Shown: positions 17,626 to 27,871 of the stretch, piece by piece
Layout of the letters: each line of letters opens with the position of its first letter
Position numbering within the stretch: the stretch's first letter is position 1
Assembly (NCBI GenBank): GCA_003331105.1
Contig: QEND01000001.1
Span: 434,001-498,000 of the forward strand
From: Candidatus Tokpelaia sp. JSC161
GTDB lineage: Bacteria > Pseudomonadota > Alphaproteobacteria > Rhizobiales > Rhizobiaceae
Length of the DNA stretch: 64,000 nucleotides
Direction of reading: 5' to 3'
Notes under the pieces: model-generated
What the model was told of the DNA's origin: nothing
The model's input: the letters and a program-made list of their open reading frames with translations, nothing else
Database searches by the model: none
Position numbers and translations under genes: made by a program

Positions 17626-18454
17626 TACGCCCCCCTCGACGAAGAGCATCTGCTATAGCTAATGCATCTCTATTCACTGAAATATTATGCACTCGAAATA
17701 TATTAAAACCTGACATTCGTAAAATCACACAGGTTGCACCCGTTGCAATATCTCGATCACGAGGGTTCTTCTTATTTGTAATATCACCAATAAAACGCTT
17801 TCTTGAAGTACCTGCAAGCAATGGAAAACCAAAAATACGACAATCAGAAGCATGACGCATAAGCGCAATATTTTCATCCCTTGTTTTAGCAAAACCAAAT
17901 CCTGGATCCAAAACAATCTGTTCATCCTTTATCCCAGCCTGATGAGCTATATCTAAAGATGCATAAAAAAAATTCTTTTGATCAGCCATCACATCTTTTG
18001 TTCTTTCACGGCCACGTCCCGTATGCATAACAACAACACCGGCTCCTGTTTCCCCTACAACACCAGAAAGACTTGAGTCTTTTTGTAATCCCCAAACATC
18101 ATTAATAATATGTGCTCCTGCTTTTACTGCTAAATAAGCTGTCTCTGCCCGATAAGTATCCACTGAAATAATAATTCCATCAGCCGCTAAAGAGCTCACA
18201 ACTTCCAATACACGCGCCTGCTCCGTAGCACTATCAACAGCCTGTGCCCCTGGTCTAGTAGACTCCCCACCCACATCAATAATATGCGCTCCTTCTCCTA
18301 TCATCCTATGAGCAGCAGCTATTGCCTTTTCAAAGCAAAAATAAGAGCCTCCATCTGAAAAAGAATCTGGTGTTATGTTTAAGATTCCCATCAGAATAGC
18401 TTCTTCTAATAAATCAATTCTTTTCCCATGAGCTAAGTGCCAAACATTCTTCAT
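17615..18454 (-). CDS. folP: Dihydropteroate synthase FolP
   Basis: Condenses p-aminobenzoate with dihydropterin pyrophosphate in folate synthesis; target of sulfonamides. Motifs: GILNITPDSFSDGG (pterin and phosphate binding), DVGGESTRPGA, DPGFGFAKT and GTSRKRFIG. Length of 279 residues from ATG 18454 fits the family. The alternative ATG 18481 has a poorly spaced ribosome site and adds nine residues not usual in homologues. It is divergent from the giant gene that follows and overlaps folK, so the two fol genes form an operon. Confidence 0.93.
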   Translation of the reverse strand: MKNVWHLAHGKRIDLLEEAILMGILNITPDSFSDGGSYFCFEKAIAAAHRMIGEGAHIIDVGGESTRPGAQAVDSATEQARVLEVVSSLAADGIIISVDTYRAETAYLAVKAGAHIINDVWGLQKDSSLSGVVGETGAGVVVMHTGRGRERTKDVMADQKNFFYASLDIAHQAGIKDEQIVLDPGFGFAKTRDENIALMRHASDCRIFGFPLLAGTSRKRFIGDITNKKNPRDRDIATGATCVILRMSGFNIFRVHNISVNRDALAIADALRRGGRSVF

Positions 18455-18631
18455 ATCAATCAAACCCTGATCTGACAACATCTCTCAAAACGATACTGAT
18501 ATACACTTCATCACTTTTTTTTTAAAATTAACCTTGAATTTCACGTTTTCTATACCGTACTATTCAAGAATTTCAATAAGCATTCAGTCTATTCCTTTCC
18601 TTTTGGACAGTTTTACCTAGCAGGATCAAGT

Positions 18632-21600
18632 ATGGCGCGCAGAACAAAAATTGAAATTGAATCAGCACTTGAAGAAGCCTTAAACTTTGATTTCAATGAT
18701 TCTTTTTTAAACTCAGAAGTTGATGAAAAAGATCAAAAACAACAAAACTCTTCTATAGAAATCCTTGCTCCCAAAGAAATTCATGAACCAAAAATTGATG
18801 AATTACCATCTTTCATAAAAGACGAACATACAATCCTTGCAAACGAAAAAACCTTGCCTGAAGGAGAGACACTTTCCCCAGACAGCCAAATTCAAAATGA
18901 AAATGAAAACAAAGCACTTTCTTTCTACTGGTATCCAACAGCACTCAGCATCGTCTGGACAGTAGGAATTGTTCTTATTTCTTTTGCATCAAACAACAAA
19001 CTTCCAAGCATTTATAGTCCGCAAGGGTTATTCATCACAATCAGTACTATTATGCCCATTTTTATGTTTTGGGCAATGGCTCATCTTACACAACGCGCAC
19101 AAGAACTACGACACGCAGCAGAGGCTGTGAAACAAACAGCAATGCATCTATTAACCCCTGAAGAAAGTTCTCAGAACAAAATAATCAACTTAAGCCAAAG
19201 CATCCGCAATGAAGTCGCAGAGATGGATGCAGGAATTCATCGCAGCATATCACAGGCAACCGAAATTGAAAACTTAATTCAAAATGAGATAACTCAACTT
19301 GAAAAAGCTTATCAAAAAAATGAAAACCGCATCCAGACACTTATCATTCATCTGACTAAAGAACGTGAAGCTATTTCAACACATACAAGTCATCTTGAAC
19401 AAAAGATTAGCGAGACTCACAACCTCTTCACACAAGAATTTAACTTAATTTCTAATCAGCTGAATACAAACGCAGAATCTTTTATAATAACCTTATCAGA
19501 AAAATTAAATGCGCGATGGAAAGAACTTCTTAGCGAATTTAACGTAATAAATGAAAGCGTTACACAAGAATTATCGCACAATTTCATAAAAACACTTCAA
19601 CACTTTAAAAGCGAAGGTAGCAATTTTTTTGAAGAACTTAACAGTCGTTTTTCTAAACTTGATCAACATACAAATGAAGCAAGTCAAGCTATTACCAAAC
19701 GGCTTAGCACACAAATAAATGATTTTATTCTTTTTATCCGTGAACATATTTATGAGCATGCCGACGATGTAGAGAAGCATTTTAAAAAATTAATGCAACA
19801 CCTAGGCAAAAATAGTCAAGAAATTACTGAAGCTATTTATAACAGAATAGAGAAAATTGAGACTTCTTCTGATAACATTAACGAAACATTCAAATCGACA
19901 GCAGATCAAATATGCCATAAGTTCGAGAATCACTTTCAAAAGTTCAATGATTATGGAAAAGATTCTCTATCTCAATTTCAAGAACAAATCGATAAAATCG
20001 AAAATCAAGCAAAAGATATCCCATCAGCTTTGAATCTCACTCTTCACGAAATCGAAAAGCAAGTCACTCATTTCTCAGATCGTCTCCATCAAAATGAAAA
20101 TGCCTTCACTAACATTATTATAACCCGTTTAAATAATCTCGAAGAATCTTCTAAAGATATCACTCTACACTTCAATACAACAGCGAATAGAGTTATCGAA
20201 TCCTTCGAAACACAATTGAATCAAATGGATTTCGATGGTAAATTCCATCAGTTAAATGATACAATCCTTCATCGTGGAGAAGAATCTCTCTTACAATTCC
20301 AAGAACAAATCGATCAACTCGAAAATAGAGCAAATAATCTCCCATCCATTTTCCAGAACCTGACCGCAACAACCGTAACCAAGCTTGACCAACAGATAGA
20401 AAACATAGAACAAAACATAAAAAATGTTTCAAATCGTCTCCATCAAAACGGAGATGCCCTCACTAAGAATATTACAAACTCTTTAAATAATTTTGAAAAA
20501 TCTTCTAGCACGATCAGTGCATGCTTAAATAAAACGGCGAACGAAATCCTGGAATCCTTTGAAAATCAATTTAATCAACTTGATTTTGATGGTAAATTTC
20601 AAAATTTAAATCAGACAATCGTCGTTCGTGGCACACACTCCCTCTTACAATTCCAAGAACAAATCGATAAACTCGAAAATAGGGCAAATGATCTCCCATC
20701 CATTTTCCATAAGGTCTCCGCAACAACCGTTACCGAACTCAACCAACATATAGGAAAACTTGAACAACAAGTTAAAAATATCTCAGATCGTCTCCATCAA
20801 AATGGACATGCACTCACTAACATTATCACTAATCGTTTAACTCATTTTGAAGAATCTTCCTGGAATATCAATACACGCTTAAATAAAACGGCGAACGAAC
20901 TCATGCAATCTTTTGAAGATCAATTCCATCAACTTGATTTCGACAGTAAATTCCAAAATTTAAATCAAACAATCGTCAATCGTGGTAAAGATTCTCTCTT
21001 ACAATTCCAAGAACAAATAGATAAAATTGAAAATAGGGCAAATGATCTCCCATCAGTTTTCGATAACATCGCCGCCAGAACCGTTACCGAACTTAACCAA
21101 CATATGGGAATAATTGAACAACAAGTCAAACATGTATCAGATCGTCTTCATCAAAATGGAAAAACCCTCACTAACATTATCACTAATCGTTTGAATCATT
21201 TTGAAGAATCTTCTAGCAATATCAGCACACGCTTAAATAAAACGGCGAACGAAGTCCTGGAATCTTTTGAAAAGAAATTTAATCAACTTGATTTCGATGA
21301 TAAATTCCATCAGTTAAATGATACAATCCTTCATCGTGGAGAAGAATCTCTCTTACAATTCCAAGAACAAATCGATCAACTCGAAAATAGAGCAAATAAT
21401 CTCCCATCAGTTTTCGATAACGTCGCCGGAGCAACTATTAGCGAACTTAACCGATACCTAGAAACAATTGAACAACAAATCAATGAATCCTCAGATCGCT
21501 TAAGTCAAAATGGGAATATCCTAGCTGAGACTATTAGCACACATTTAAACAGAAGTGCTCATATAGTCCTTGAATCCTTTGATGGTAGATTCCAAAAATT

Positions 21601-24600
21601 AAACAATACAATTATTGATTATGGAAACCAATCCCTCTTACAATTCCAACATCAAATTGATAAACTCGAAAATCAGGCAAATAATCTCCCATCAGTTTTC
21701 GATAACATCGCAGCCAGAACCATTAACGAGCTTAACAAATATCTAGGAACCATTGAACAACAAATCAATCAGTCCTCAGATCGCCTCAGTAAAAATAGTT
21801 ATAATATCAGTACACATTTAAATAACACGGCCAAGGAAGTACTCGAATCTTTCGATGATTCCTTCCAAAGGTTAAATAACACAATCATCGATCATGGAAC
21901 CCAATCCTTCCTAAAATTCCAAGAACAAATCAATCAAATCGAAAATAAAGCTAAGGATCTCCCATCAGTTTTCGATAACGTTACCACAAAAACCGTAACC
22001 AAGCTTGACCAACAGATAGAAAACATAGAACAACAAATTCACTATTTATCAAATCGTTTCGATCAAAACGGAGATATCCTCACTAACAATATTACAAACT
22101 CTTTAAATACTTTTGAACAATCTTCCAGTAAGATCAGTACATCTTTGAATACAACGGCTAACAACATACTTGAATCTTTTGAAAAGAAATTTAGTCAACT
22201 TGATTTCGATGGTAAATTCCATCAGTTAAATGATACAATCCTTCATCGTGGAGAAGAATCTCTCTTACAATTCCAAGAACAAATCAATACACTTGAAAAT
22301 AAAGCTAAAGATCTCCCATCCATTTTTGATCATATCGCTGAAACAAGCATTCACGGATTTCAGCAGCATCTAGAAAACATTGAAAAACAATGCAAACTTT
22401 TATCAAATCACCTTAATCAAAACGGAGATATCCTCACTAACAATATTACAAACTCTTTAAATACTTTTGAACAATCTTCCAGTAAGATCAGTACATCTTT
22501 GAATACAACGGCTAACAACATACTTGAATCTTTTGAAAAGAAATTTAGTCAACTTGATTTCGATGGTAAATTCCATCAGTTAAATGATACAATCCTTCAT
22601 CGTGGAGAAGAATCTCTCTTACAATTCCAAGAACAAATCAATACACTTGAAAATAAAGCTAAAGATCTCCCATCCATTTTTGATCATATCGCTGAAACAA
22701 GCATTCACGGATTTCAGCAGCATCTAGAAAACATTGAAAAACAATGCAAACTTTTATCAAATCACCTTAATCAAAACGGAGATGTCCTCTTAAAGAATCT
22801 TCAACAACATTCTCACAATCTCAATACACGCTTAAATAGCACAACTCATGACGTCATCGAATCCTTTGAAGATAAATTCAATCAACTTCACGACACCTTT
22901 GCCTCCCATAGTCATCATTCAATCAATGAATTGAATTCTCATATGATAAAACTAGAGCAGCATACAAAAAATATATCCTCTAGTTTTGATAGAGCAACAG
23001 GTCTAGCTATTCAGGAAGTTGAAAAACGTCTTGACCAAGCAAATACCTCCATAAGCCATAAAAGCATCTCACTTATCCAATCCCTTATTGCAAGAGCAGA
23101 AGAACTAGAAGGAAGCACAGAGAAAGTCAGGAGCACACTTGAAACACAAATCAACCGTATGAATCAAGCATTTCAATTCCGTACAGGTGAAATTGCAACG
23201 ACCTTATCTGATGGAGGAAAGAACATCCTCTCTCTCATAGAAGAAACGAAAAACCGTTTATCTCATGAAATAGAAATTATTAGTACAACCATAAATAATC
23301 TTGTTGATGAAAGAGCAGGCAGTTTTATCTATCAGTTGATTGAAGAACGAGAAAAACTCTCTCATCTATTAAACACAGAAACGGTAGAAATCATTCAGAC
23401 AGTCAACAATCAAGGAACTGTTCTCTCTCAACATATATCAGAGATAGAACAAACCCTTCTTGCACGTATTACCGAAATCGATGAAAAAGCACATGAACAT
23501 ACTGCAAATCTTAATCAAAGAACTCTTGCTTTCGAAACAATCATCACGAATAGCTTCAATCACGCACGTGAAAGCATTGAAATACAAACACAAACTCTCG
23601 ATACGCGCGCTAGCACTTTACGTGATTCAATTAACATCAACAGTGAAATGCTCAATGAAGTTTTAGCTAATCAGATCAATACGCTAGAAGAACGTATCTC
23701 TTGTATTCATGAAGTCGTCGCTCAGAATCATACCTCCCTTTCTGAGACGATGAGTAGACATATCAGTCTTTTCCAAAAAATAATTCAGTCTAACGATGAA
23801 TCCCTACAACAGATTTTTCTCACTCATCTGACAAATTTTGAAGATCAAACATCAAAACTGACAAACACTTTCAATCTCGATCAAAAATCAATTTTAAAAT
23901 CCCTTGATTCCTCAATCACAAAAAGCCACATGGAACTTGAAGAAGTTCTCTCTAAGCATACTTTACAAAAGTCTAGTCATGCTGTTGAACTACAAAAGAG
24001 CCTAGAAAACATATTATCAATTCTTGATACAAAGTTAGAGCATCAAGAAAAAACATTCGAAAAACACAGTCTTGAATTACATAACGTTGCCGAGCATACT
24101 CGTGCTTCTCTTGAAGAGTCCTTCTTACAACAAAAAACGCTTCTTGATCAGGGCAAAAACATGCAAGAAAGCGTTCAAATCAGTATCGAAAACGTGCATA
24201 CTGTTTTAGAAGATCAAGCTCTTTCCCTTTCAAAAAAGCTGAATGAAGCTATTTTAGAAGCATCACAATCAGTCAACGATGAAGTCACACAAGCAGAAAC
24301 AAGAATTTCTACTGCAAGGACACGTTTAGCCGATTCCATTTCTAGCCTTGCAGAAAATATAGATCAGAAATTTTCTGAAAATTCTTTATCCCTTCAGAAT
24401 AGCATAAGCCAAGTGAAAACTCAACTTGATACAAGTCTCACAAATATGGGCAGTCATCTGATCACAGTTGCCTCTTCTCTCAATGAGAAAGCTCAGACAG
24501 TAGAAACCCTCATATCTGAAGCAAGCGTCAAAATTTCTAGTTCAATGGTATCCGCTGCAGACAATGCAGATCGAATCTTCGATAAGCGTAGTTCCGTCTT

Positions 24601-26026
24601 ACAAGAAAAGATTCTTAAAATTGAAAACGTCATTAGTAACAGTCTTCATTCTATGAATGGACGTATTTCACAAATTACACAGGAGACAGCAGAACCCATC
24701 ATTCAAAAAATAAACATCCTTCATTCCCTTAAAGAAAAACTAGAAGAATCGACAACAACTACCGACAAAGTCATCGGAACTTTAAGCCATAAATTCGATG
24801 AACAGCTTAAAAAAACTACACAAGCAGTCGAAGAAGGCTTCCGCATTGGAAGTGAAGCGTTTATTAGCAATATTTCAGACCGGACACAGGAAGTGGTCTC
24901 TATAATTCAATCAGTCAAATTAGAAATAGAAGGTGATCTTAGTAAACTCCTTCAACAACTTGATACATCAAATAATTCACTACAGATCAGTGTTCATACA
25001 TTAAGCGATAACCTTTTAGAATTTCAACAAAATATCGGAACTATGGTCTCTTCAAGTAATGAACTCAACAACGGGCTACAACATTTTGTAGATTTATCAC
25101 AAAATACACTGACAAATATTACACAATTTGCTGAAAAATTTGATACCCATGCTAACATCTTAGCAGAAGCAAAAACAATTATTGATAAATCTGATCACAT
25201 GCTTACAGAAAAACTCGATAATCAACAGGAATCTCTAAATGCTTTAGCTAAAGGTCTGATCAAAAAATCTGATGAAATTACTAATATTATGCAACAGTAT
25301 GAACAAATCATTACATCTGTTATCTCAGCTTCTGAAAAGCGTACCCTATCCTCAACCACACAAATCCAATCGGATATCTCTCTTTTGATCCATACGGCAA
25401 CCCAACAATTTGAAAAAGCAACAGAAGAAATTCGAAAAGCTTCTCAAGCAATCAGAGAAGAAGTATCCCATAAAATAGATCAGCACTCCAAGGAAGTCCT
25501 TCCTCTCAAAACAAAAGAATATGCTGACGCAATGCGCAAGGCAGTTGCAGAGCAAATTCGAGTCTTAAAAGAATTATCGGATATTCTAAAAACATCGAAA
25601 CACCTACTCAATCCCACTCAGATAATCACACAAGACTCTAGCAAGACAAATCCCCCTTCTTTAGACTCATCTCAAAAATCTAAAACAGAAAAAACACTTC
25701 ACTCTCTGTCATATGACATTGTCGAAGCTATTGACGAAAATGCACTCATCCAACTATGGACAAACTATCAGAGCGGAAAACCTAACATTATTCCTGAGCA
25801 GCTATACACAGTCAAGGGACAACAAACTTTTGAAAAAATAAAAAGCAAATATATTATTGATAGGAATTTTCGTCAGACAGTAAGACAATATATCATAGAT
25901 TTCGAACGTCTTCTTAGAGAAATCAGTAACAAGAACACAAATCATAATGCTGTACAGCAATACTTACTATCTGAAACAGGTAAAGTTTACATTATGTTAG
26001 CACATGTCAGCGGTCATATTAAATAG
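18632..26026 (+). CDS. rgsE: Giant coiled-coil membrane protein, GPR/RgsE-like polar growth ring protein
   Basis: A 2464-residue protein. An acidic cytoplasmic N-terminus is followed by two membrane spans (about 100-120 and 132-150) and then some 2300 residues of Gln/Asn/Glu/Lys-rich amphipathic helix resembling apolipoprotein A1/A4/E repeats. This architecture matches the Growth Pole Ring protein of Agrobacterium and RgsE of Sinorhizobium, very large apolipoprotein-like proteins at the growing pole. Residues about 434-1420 are a tandem array with a basic unit of 118 residues, including two identical copies. AGGA lies 6 nt before the ATG. The family link rests on architecture and size; a scaffold role in unipolar growth is inferred. 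The frame stays open through all repeats. Confidence 0.8.
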   Translation: MARRTKIEIESALEEALNFDFNDSFLNSEVDEKDQKQQNSSIEILAPKEIHEPKIDELPSFIKDEHTILANEKTLPEGETLSPDSQIQNENENKALSFYWYPTALSIVWTVGIVLISFASNNKLPSIYSPQGLFITISTIMPIFMFWAMAHLTQRAQELRHAAEAVKQTAMHLLTPEESSQNKIINLSQSIRNEVAEMDAGIHRSISQATEIENLIQNEITQLEKAYQKNENRIQTLIIHLTKEREAISTHTSHLEQKISETHNLFTQEFNLISNQLNTNAESFIITLSEKLNARWKELLSEFNVINESVTQELSHNFIKTLQHFKSEGSNFFEELNSRFSKLDQHTNEASQAITKRLSTQINDFILFIREHIYEHADDVEKHFKKLMQHLGKNSQEITEAIYNRIEKIETSSDNINETFKSTADQICHKFENHFQKFNDYGKDSLSQFQEQIDKIENQAKDIPSALNLTLHEIEKQVTHFSDRLHQNENAFTNIIITRLNNLEESSKDITLHFNTTANRVIESFETQLNQMDFDGKFHQLNDTILHRGEESLLQFQEQIDQLENRANNLPSIFQNLTATTVTKLDQQIENIEQNIKNVSNRLHQNGDALTKNITNSLNNFEKSSSTISACLNKTANEILESFENQFNQLDFDGKFQNLNQTIVVRGTHSLLQFQEQIDKLENRANDLPSIFHKVSATTVTELNQHIGKLEQQVKNISDRLHQNGHALTNIITNRLTHFEESSWNINTRLNKTANELMQSFEDQFHQLDFDSKFQNLNQTIVNRGKDSLLQFQEQIDKIENRANDLPSVFDNIAARTVTELNQHMGIIEQQVKHVSDRLHQNGKTLTNIITNRLNHFEESSSNISTRLNKTANEVLESFEKKFNQLDFDDKFHQLNDTILHRGEESLLQFQEQIDQLENRANNLPSVFDNVAGATISELNRYLETIEQQINESSDRLSQNGNILAETISTHLNRSAHIVLESFDGRFQKLNNTIIDYGNQSLLQFQHQIDKLENQANNLPSVFDNIAARTINELNKYLGTIEQQINQSSDRLSKNSYNISTHLNNTAKEVLESFDDSFQRLNNTIIDHGTQSFLKFQEQINQIENKAKDLPSVFDNVTTKTVTKLDQQIENIEQQIHYLSNRFDQNGDILTNNITNSLNTFEQSSSKISTSLNTTANNILESFEKKFSQLDFDGKFHQLNDTILHRGEESLLQFQEQINTLENKAKDLPSIFDHIAETSIHGFQQHLENIEKQCKLLSNHLNQNGDILTNNITNSLNTFEQSSSKISTSLNTTANNILESFEKKFSQLDFDGKFHQLNDTILHRGEESLLQFQEQINTLENKAKDLPSIFDHIAETSIHGFQQHLENIEKQCKLLSNHLNQNGDVLLKNLQQHSHNLNTRLNSTTHDVIESFEDKFNQLHDTFASHSHHSINELNSHMIKLEQHTKNISSSFDRATGLAIQEVEKRLDQANTSISHKSISLIQSLIARAEELEGSTEKVRSTLETQINRMNQAFQFRTGEIATTLSDGGKNILSLIEETKNRLSHEIEIISTTINNLVDERAGSFIYQLIEEREKLSHLLNTETVEIIQTVNNQGTVLSQHISEIEQTLLARITEIDEKAHEHTANLNQRTLAFETIITNSFNHARESIEIQTQTLDTRASTLRDSININSEMLNEVLANQINTLEERISCIHEVVAQNHTSLSETMSRHISLFQKIIQSNDESLQQIFLTHLTNFEDQTSKLTNTFNLDQKSILKSLDSSITKSHMELEEVLSKHTLQKSSHAVELQKSLENILSILDTKLEHQEKTFEKHSLELHNVAEHTRASLEESFLQQKTLLDQGKNMQESVQISIENVHTVLEDQALSLSKKLNEAILEASQSVNDEVTQAETRISTARTRLADSISSLAENIDQKFSENSLSLQNSISQVKTQLDTSLTNMGSHLITVASSLNEKAQTVETLISEASVKISSSMVSAADNADRIFDKRSSVLQEKILKIENVISNSLHSMNGRISQITQETAEPIIQKINILHSLKEKLEESTTTTDKVIGTLSHKFDEQLKKTTQAVEEGFRIGSEAFISNISDRTQEVVSIIQSVKLEIEGDLSKLLQQLDTSNNSLQISVHTLSDNLLEFQQNIGTMVSSSNELNNGLQHFVDLSQNTLTNITQFAEKFDTHANILAEAKTIIDKSDHMLTEKLDNQQESLNALAKGLIKKSDEITNIMQQYEQIITSVISASEKRTLSSTTQIQSDISLLIHTATQQFEKATEEIRKASQAIREEVSHKIDQHSKEVLPLKTKEYADAMRKAVAEQIRVLKELSDILKTSKHLLNPTQIITQDSSKTNPPSLDSSQKSKTEKTLHSLSYDIVEAIDENALIQLWTNYQSGKPNIIPEQLYTVKGQQTFEKIKSKYIIDRNFRQTVRQYIIDFERLLREISNKNTNHNAVQQYLLSETGKVYIMLAHVSGHIK
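19931..22900 (+). repeat. Tandem in-frame repeat array inside the giant gene (about nine units)
   Basis: Units begin at about 19931 (degenerate), 20231, 20585, 20939, 21293, 21587, 21860, 22205 and 22559. Six of them are exactly or nearly 354 bp (118 codons); the units at 21293 and 21587 are shortened to 294 and 273 bp, and the one at 21860 is 345 bp. All preserve frame. Each unit contains LLQFQEQI or a close variant, then ENxAxxLPS, and ends in LESF followed by a short charged stretch. Confidence 0.92.
22062..22783 (+). repeat. Exact 354-bp tandem duplication within the array
   Basis: Bases 22062-22415 are repeated without any difference at 22416-22769, and identity continues for 14 more bases to 22783, before an A-to-G change at 22784. 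The length equals one 118-codon unit. Identity including synonymous sites means the duplication is very recent or maintained by gene conversion. Confidence 0.93.
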
Positions 26027-26093
26027 TTGATAAGAGAGAGATCCCCTCATCTCAAACAGAAAAAAAAATTCTTTCGAAAGACAAAATCAAGTG

Positions 26094-26267
26094 TTAAACT
26101 TTTAAAATAAGACGACCACGATACATACCTGTCTTCAAATCAATATGATGCGGACGGCGCAATTCACCAGAATTTTTATCCTCAATATAAGTTGGCCTTA
26201 TCAGAGCATCAGCCGAACGGCGCATACCCTGCTTAGAAGGAGAAGTTTTACGTTTAGGGACAGCCAT
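26094..26267 (-). CDS. rpmF: 50S ribosomal protein L32
   Basis: Component of the large ribosomal subunit. The 57-residue product begins [20 protein letters not shown], the standard L32 N-terminus, and continues with [16 protein letters not shown], the alphaproteobacterial C-terminal half. The zinc-finger cysteines found in some L32 paralogues are absent, as usual in this class. AGGAGT lies upstream of the ATG. It is convergent with the giant gene and not next to plsX or DUF177, with which rpmF is often associated elsewhere. Confidence 0.96.
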   Translation of the reverse strand: MAVPKRKTSPSKQGMRRSADALIRPTYIEDKNSGELRRPHHIDLKTGMYRGRLILKV

Positions 26268-26391
26268 AGACTTATACTCCTGATATTCCGGGTTATGGAG
26301 AAAATAAATAAAAAACAGCTATACACCCTCTCAGGCATTATTTTCAAGTCTTATCAGAAAACAATTTCTTGAATTCAGAAAGACCTCACAC

Positions 26392-27801
26392 CTAAAAAAT
26401 TTTTCCTGGATTCATAATATTTAAAGGATCATATAGCTTCTTTAGACCGCGCATTAATTCAATTGCTACAGATGACTTAAAACATAACAGCTCACAACGC
26501 TTCATTTGCCCAATTCCATGTTCAGCTGAAAATGCACCACCGTAAGCCATAGATAAACTATGAATACGATGATTCACTTCCTCACGACGAGCAAGAAAGA
26601 CCTTCTTATCAAGAACAGCTGGTTGCGAAATGTTATAATGCAAATTTCCATCTCCCAGATGACCAAAAACTACAATTTGCGCACCAGGAAGCAAATCCCC
26701 TACTATTTGCTCAGCTTCTCTCAAAAAATCAGGAATCTCAGAAAGAGGAACAGAAATATCATGCTTAATCGAAGCCCCTACAAGCTTTTGAGCTAAAGAG
26801 ATATTATCGCGAAGCTGCCAAAACGCTTCTTCCTGCATTTTACTTTCTGCAACAACAGCATTACAAACAAACCCCTTATCCAAAGCTTCCGACAAAAGAT
26901 CTTCAATAACGAGTTTTGCTGTCTGATGCTCATAAAATGAATCAATGTTAATCAAGACATACCATGGATAAGTTTCTATAAAAGGATCACGTGAATGATC
27001 TCTATAAGAAAGACTAAACTCCAGACCAAGACGCGACATCACTTCAAAACCAGTAAGCATCGGTCCGAGAGAATTCTCGAAAAATTGGAATAAACGAAGT
27101 GCTTTGATCACACTGTCTATCCCCGCATAAGCAACCGCCCTGCTCGAGGGTGATGGAAAGAGTTTCACTGCTGCAGCAGTGATAATACCAAGAGTTCCCT
27201 CAGCGCCGATAAAAATATTTTTTAGATCATACCCGCTATTATCCTTTTTTACACGCCGAAGATCCTCAAGTATACGCCCATCAGGCAAGACAACCTCTAT
27301 CCCTAAGCAAAGTTCCCGAGCATTCCCATAGCTCAGCACAGAGGTACCACCCGCATTAGAAGAAAGAATGCCACCAAGCTGAGCTGTTCCTTCAGAACTA
27401 AGAGATAATGGAAACAGACAGCCCTCCTCCTCTACTCTCTTCTGCAAATTTTTAAGTACAACACCAGCTTCAACTAAAGCTACTTTACCAACAGTATCTA
27501 TTGAACGAATACGATTAAGACGTGAAAGTGATACAATCACCTGTTTCCCAGTCCTATCGGGCTGTTGTCCTCCGACCAAACCTGTATTCCCTCCTTGAGG
27601 GACAATAGGCGTACCAGTTGCAGTAGCTAGCTGCATAATCGCAGAAACCTCAGAAATCATAGAAGGACGTAAGACAAGAAATGCACACCCATTATAAAGC
27701 TCTCTAGGCTCGACAAGATAACTTGCAAGCAAGGCTTTATCCCTAATCACATGTTTCTCACCAACAATAGCTACAAATTTTGCAATAAGCTCCGATTTCA
27801 T
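26392..27801 (-). CDS. FAD-binding D-2-hydroxyacid dehydrogenase (D-2-hydroxyglutarate/D-lactate type)
   Basis: A 469-residue flavoprotein of the VAO/PCMH superfamily. The FAD-binding PP-loop region reads GTPIVPQGGNTGLVGGQ, followed by the substrate domain of the GlcD/D-2-hydroxyglutarate dehydrogenase type; HLGDGNLHYN and FSAEHGIGQMKR near the C-terminus are the family's metal and flavin site motifs. It would oxidise a D-2-hydroxyacid to the 2-oxoacid. D-2-hydroxyglutarate is the more likely substrate by resemblance to rhizobial homologues, but glycolate or D-lactate cannot be excluded. It lies 70 bp upstream of tsaC in the transcript direction after a short gap. Confidence 0.85.
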   Translation of the reverse strand: MKSELIAKFVAIVGEKHVIRDKALLASYLVEPRELYNGCAFLVLRPSMISEVSAIMQLATATGTPIVPQGGNTGLVGGQQPDRTGKQVIVSLSRLNRIRSIDTVGKVALVEAGVVLKNLQKRVEEEGCLFPLSLSSEGTAQLGGILSSNAGGTSVLSYGNARELCLGIEVVLPDGRILEDLRRVKKDNSGYDLKNIFIGAEGTLGIITAAAVKLFPSPSSRAVAYAGIDSVIKALRLFQFFENSLGPMLTGFEVMSRLGLEFSLSYRDHSRDPFIETYPWYVLINIDSFYEHQTAKLVIEDLLSEALDKGFVCNAVVAESKMQEEAFWQLRDNISLAQKLVGASIKHDISVPLSEIPDFLREAEQIVGDLLPGAQIVVFGHLGDGNLHYNISQPAVLDKKVFLARREEVNHRIHSLSMAYGGAFSAEHGIGQMKRCELLCFKSSVAIELMRGLKKLYDPLNIMNPGKIF

Positions 27802-27871
27802 AAAAGAATACCTTTGCTGAAAAAAGATATTACCTTAACTTAGGAATCTAAGATAATCCTTCAAGAATCAG

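Noticed and set aside
19931-22900. Repeat array resembling a CRISPR or satellite
   Set aside because: Repeats are 273-354 bp, in frame and coding inside one continuous gene; no short repeat-spacer structure or cas genes.
26027-26093. Possible small gene between the giant gene and rpmF
   Set aside because: No frame with start and ribosome site; A-rich tract looks like terminator sequence of either convergent gene.
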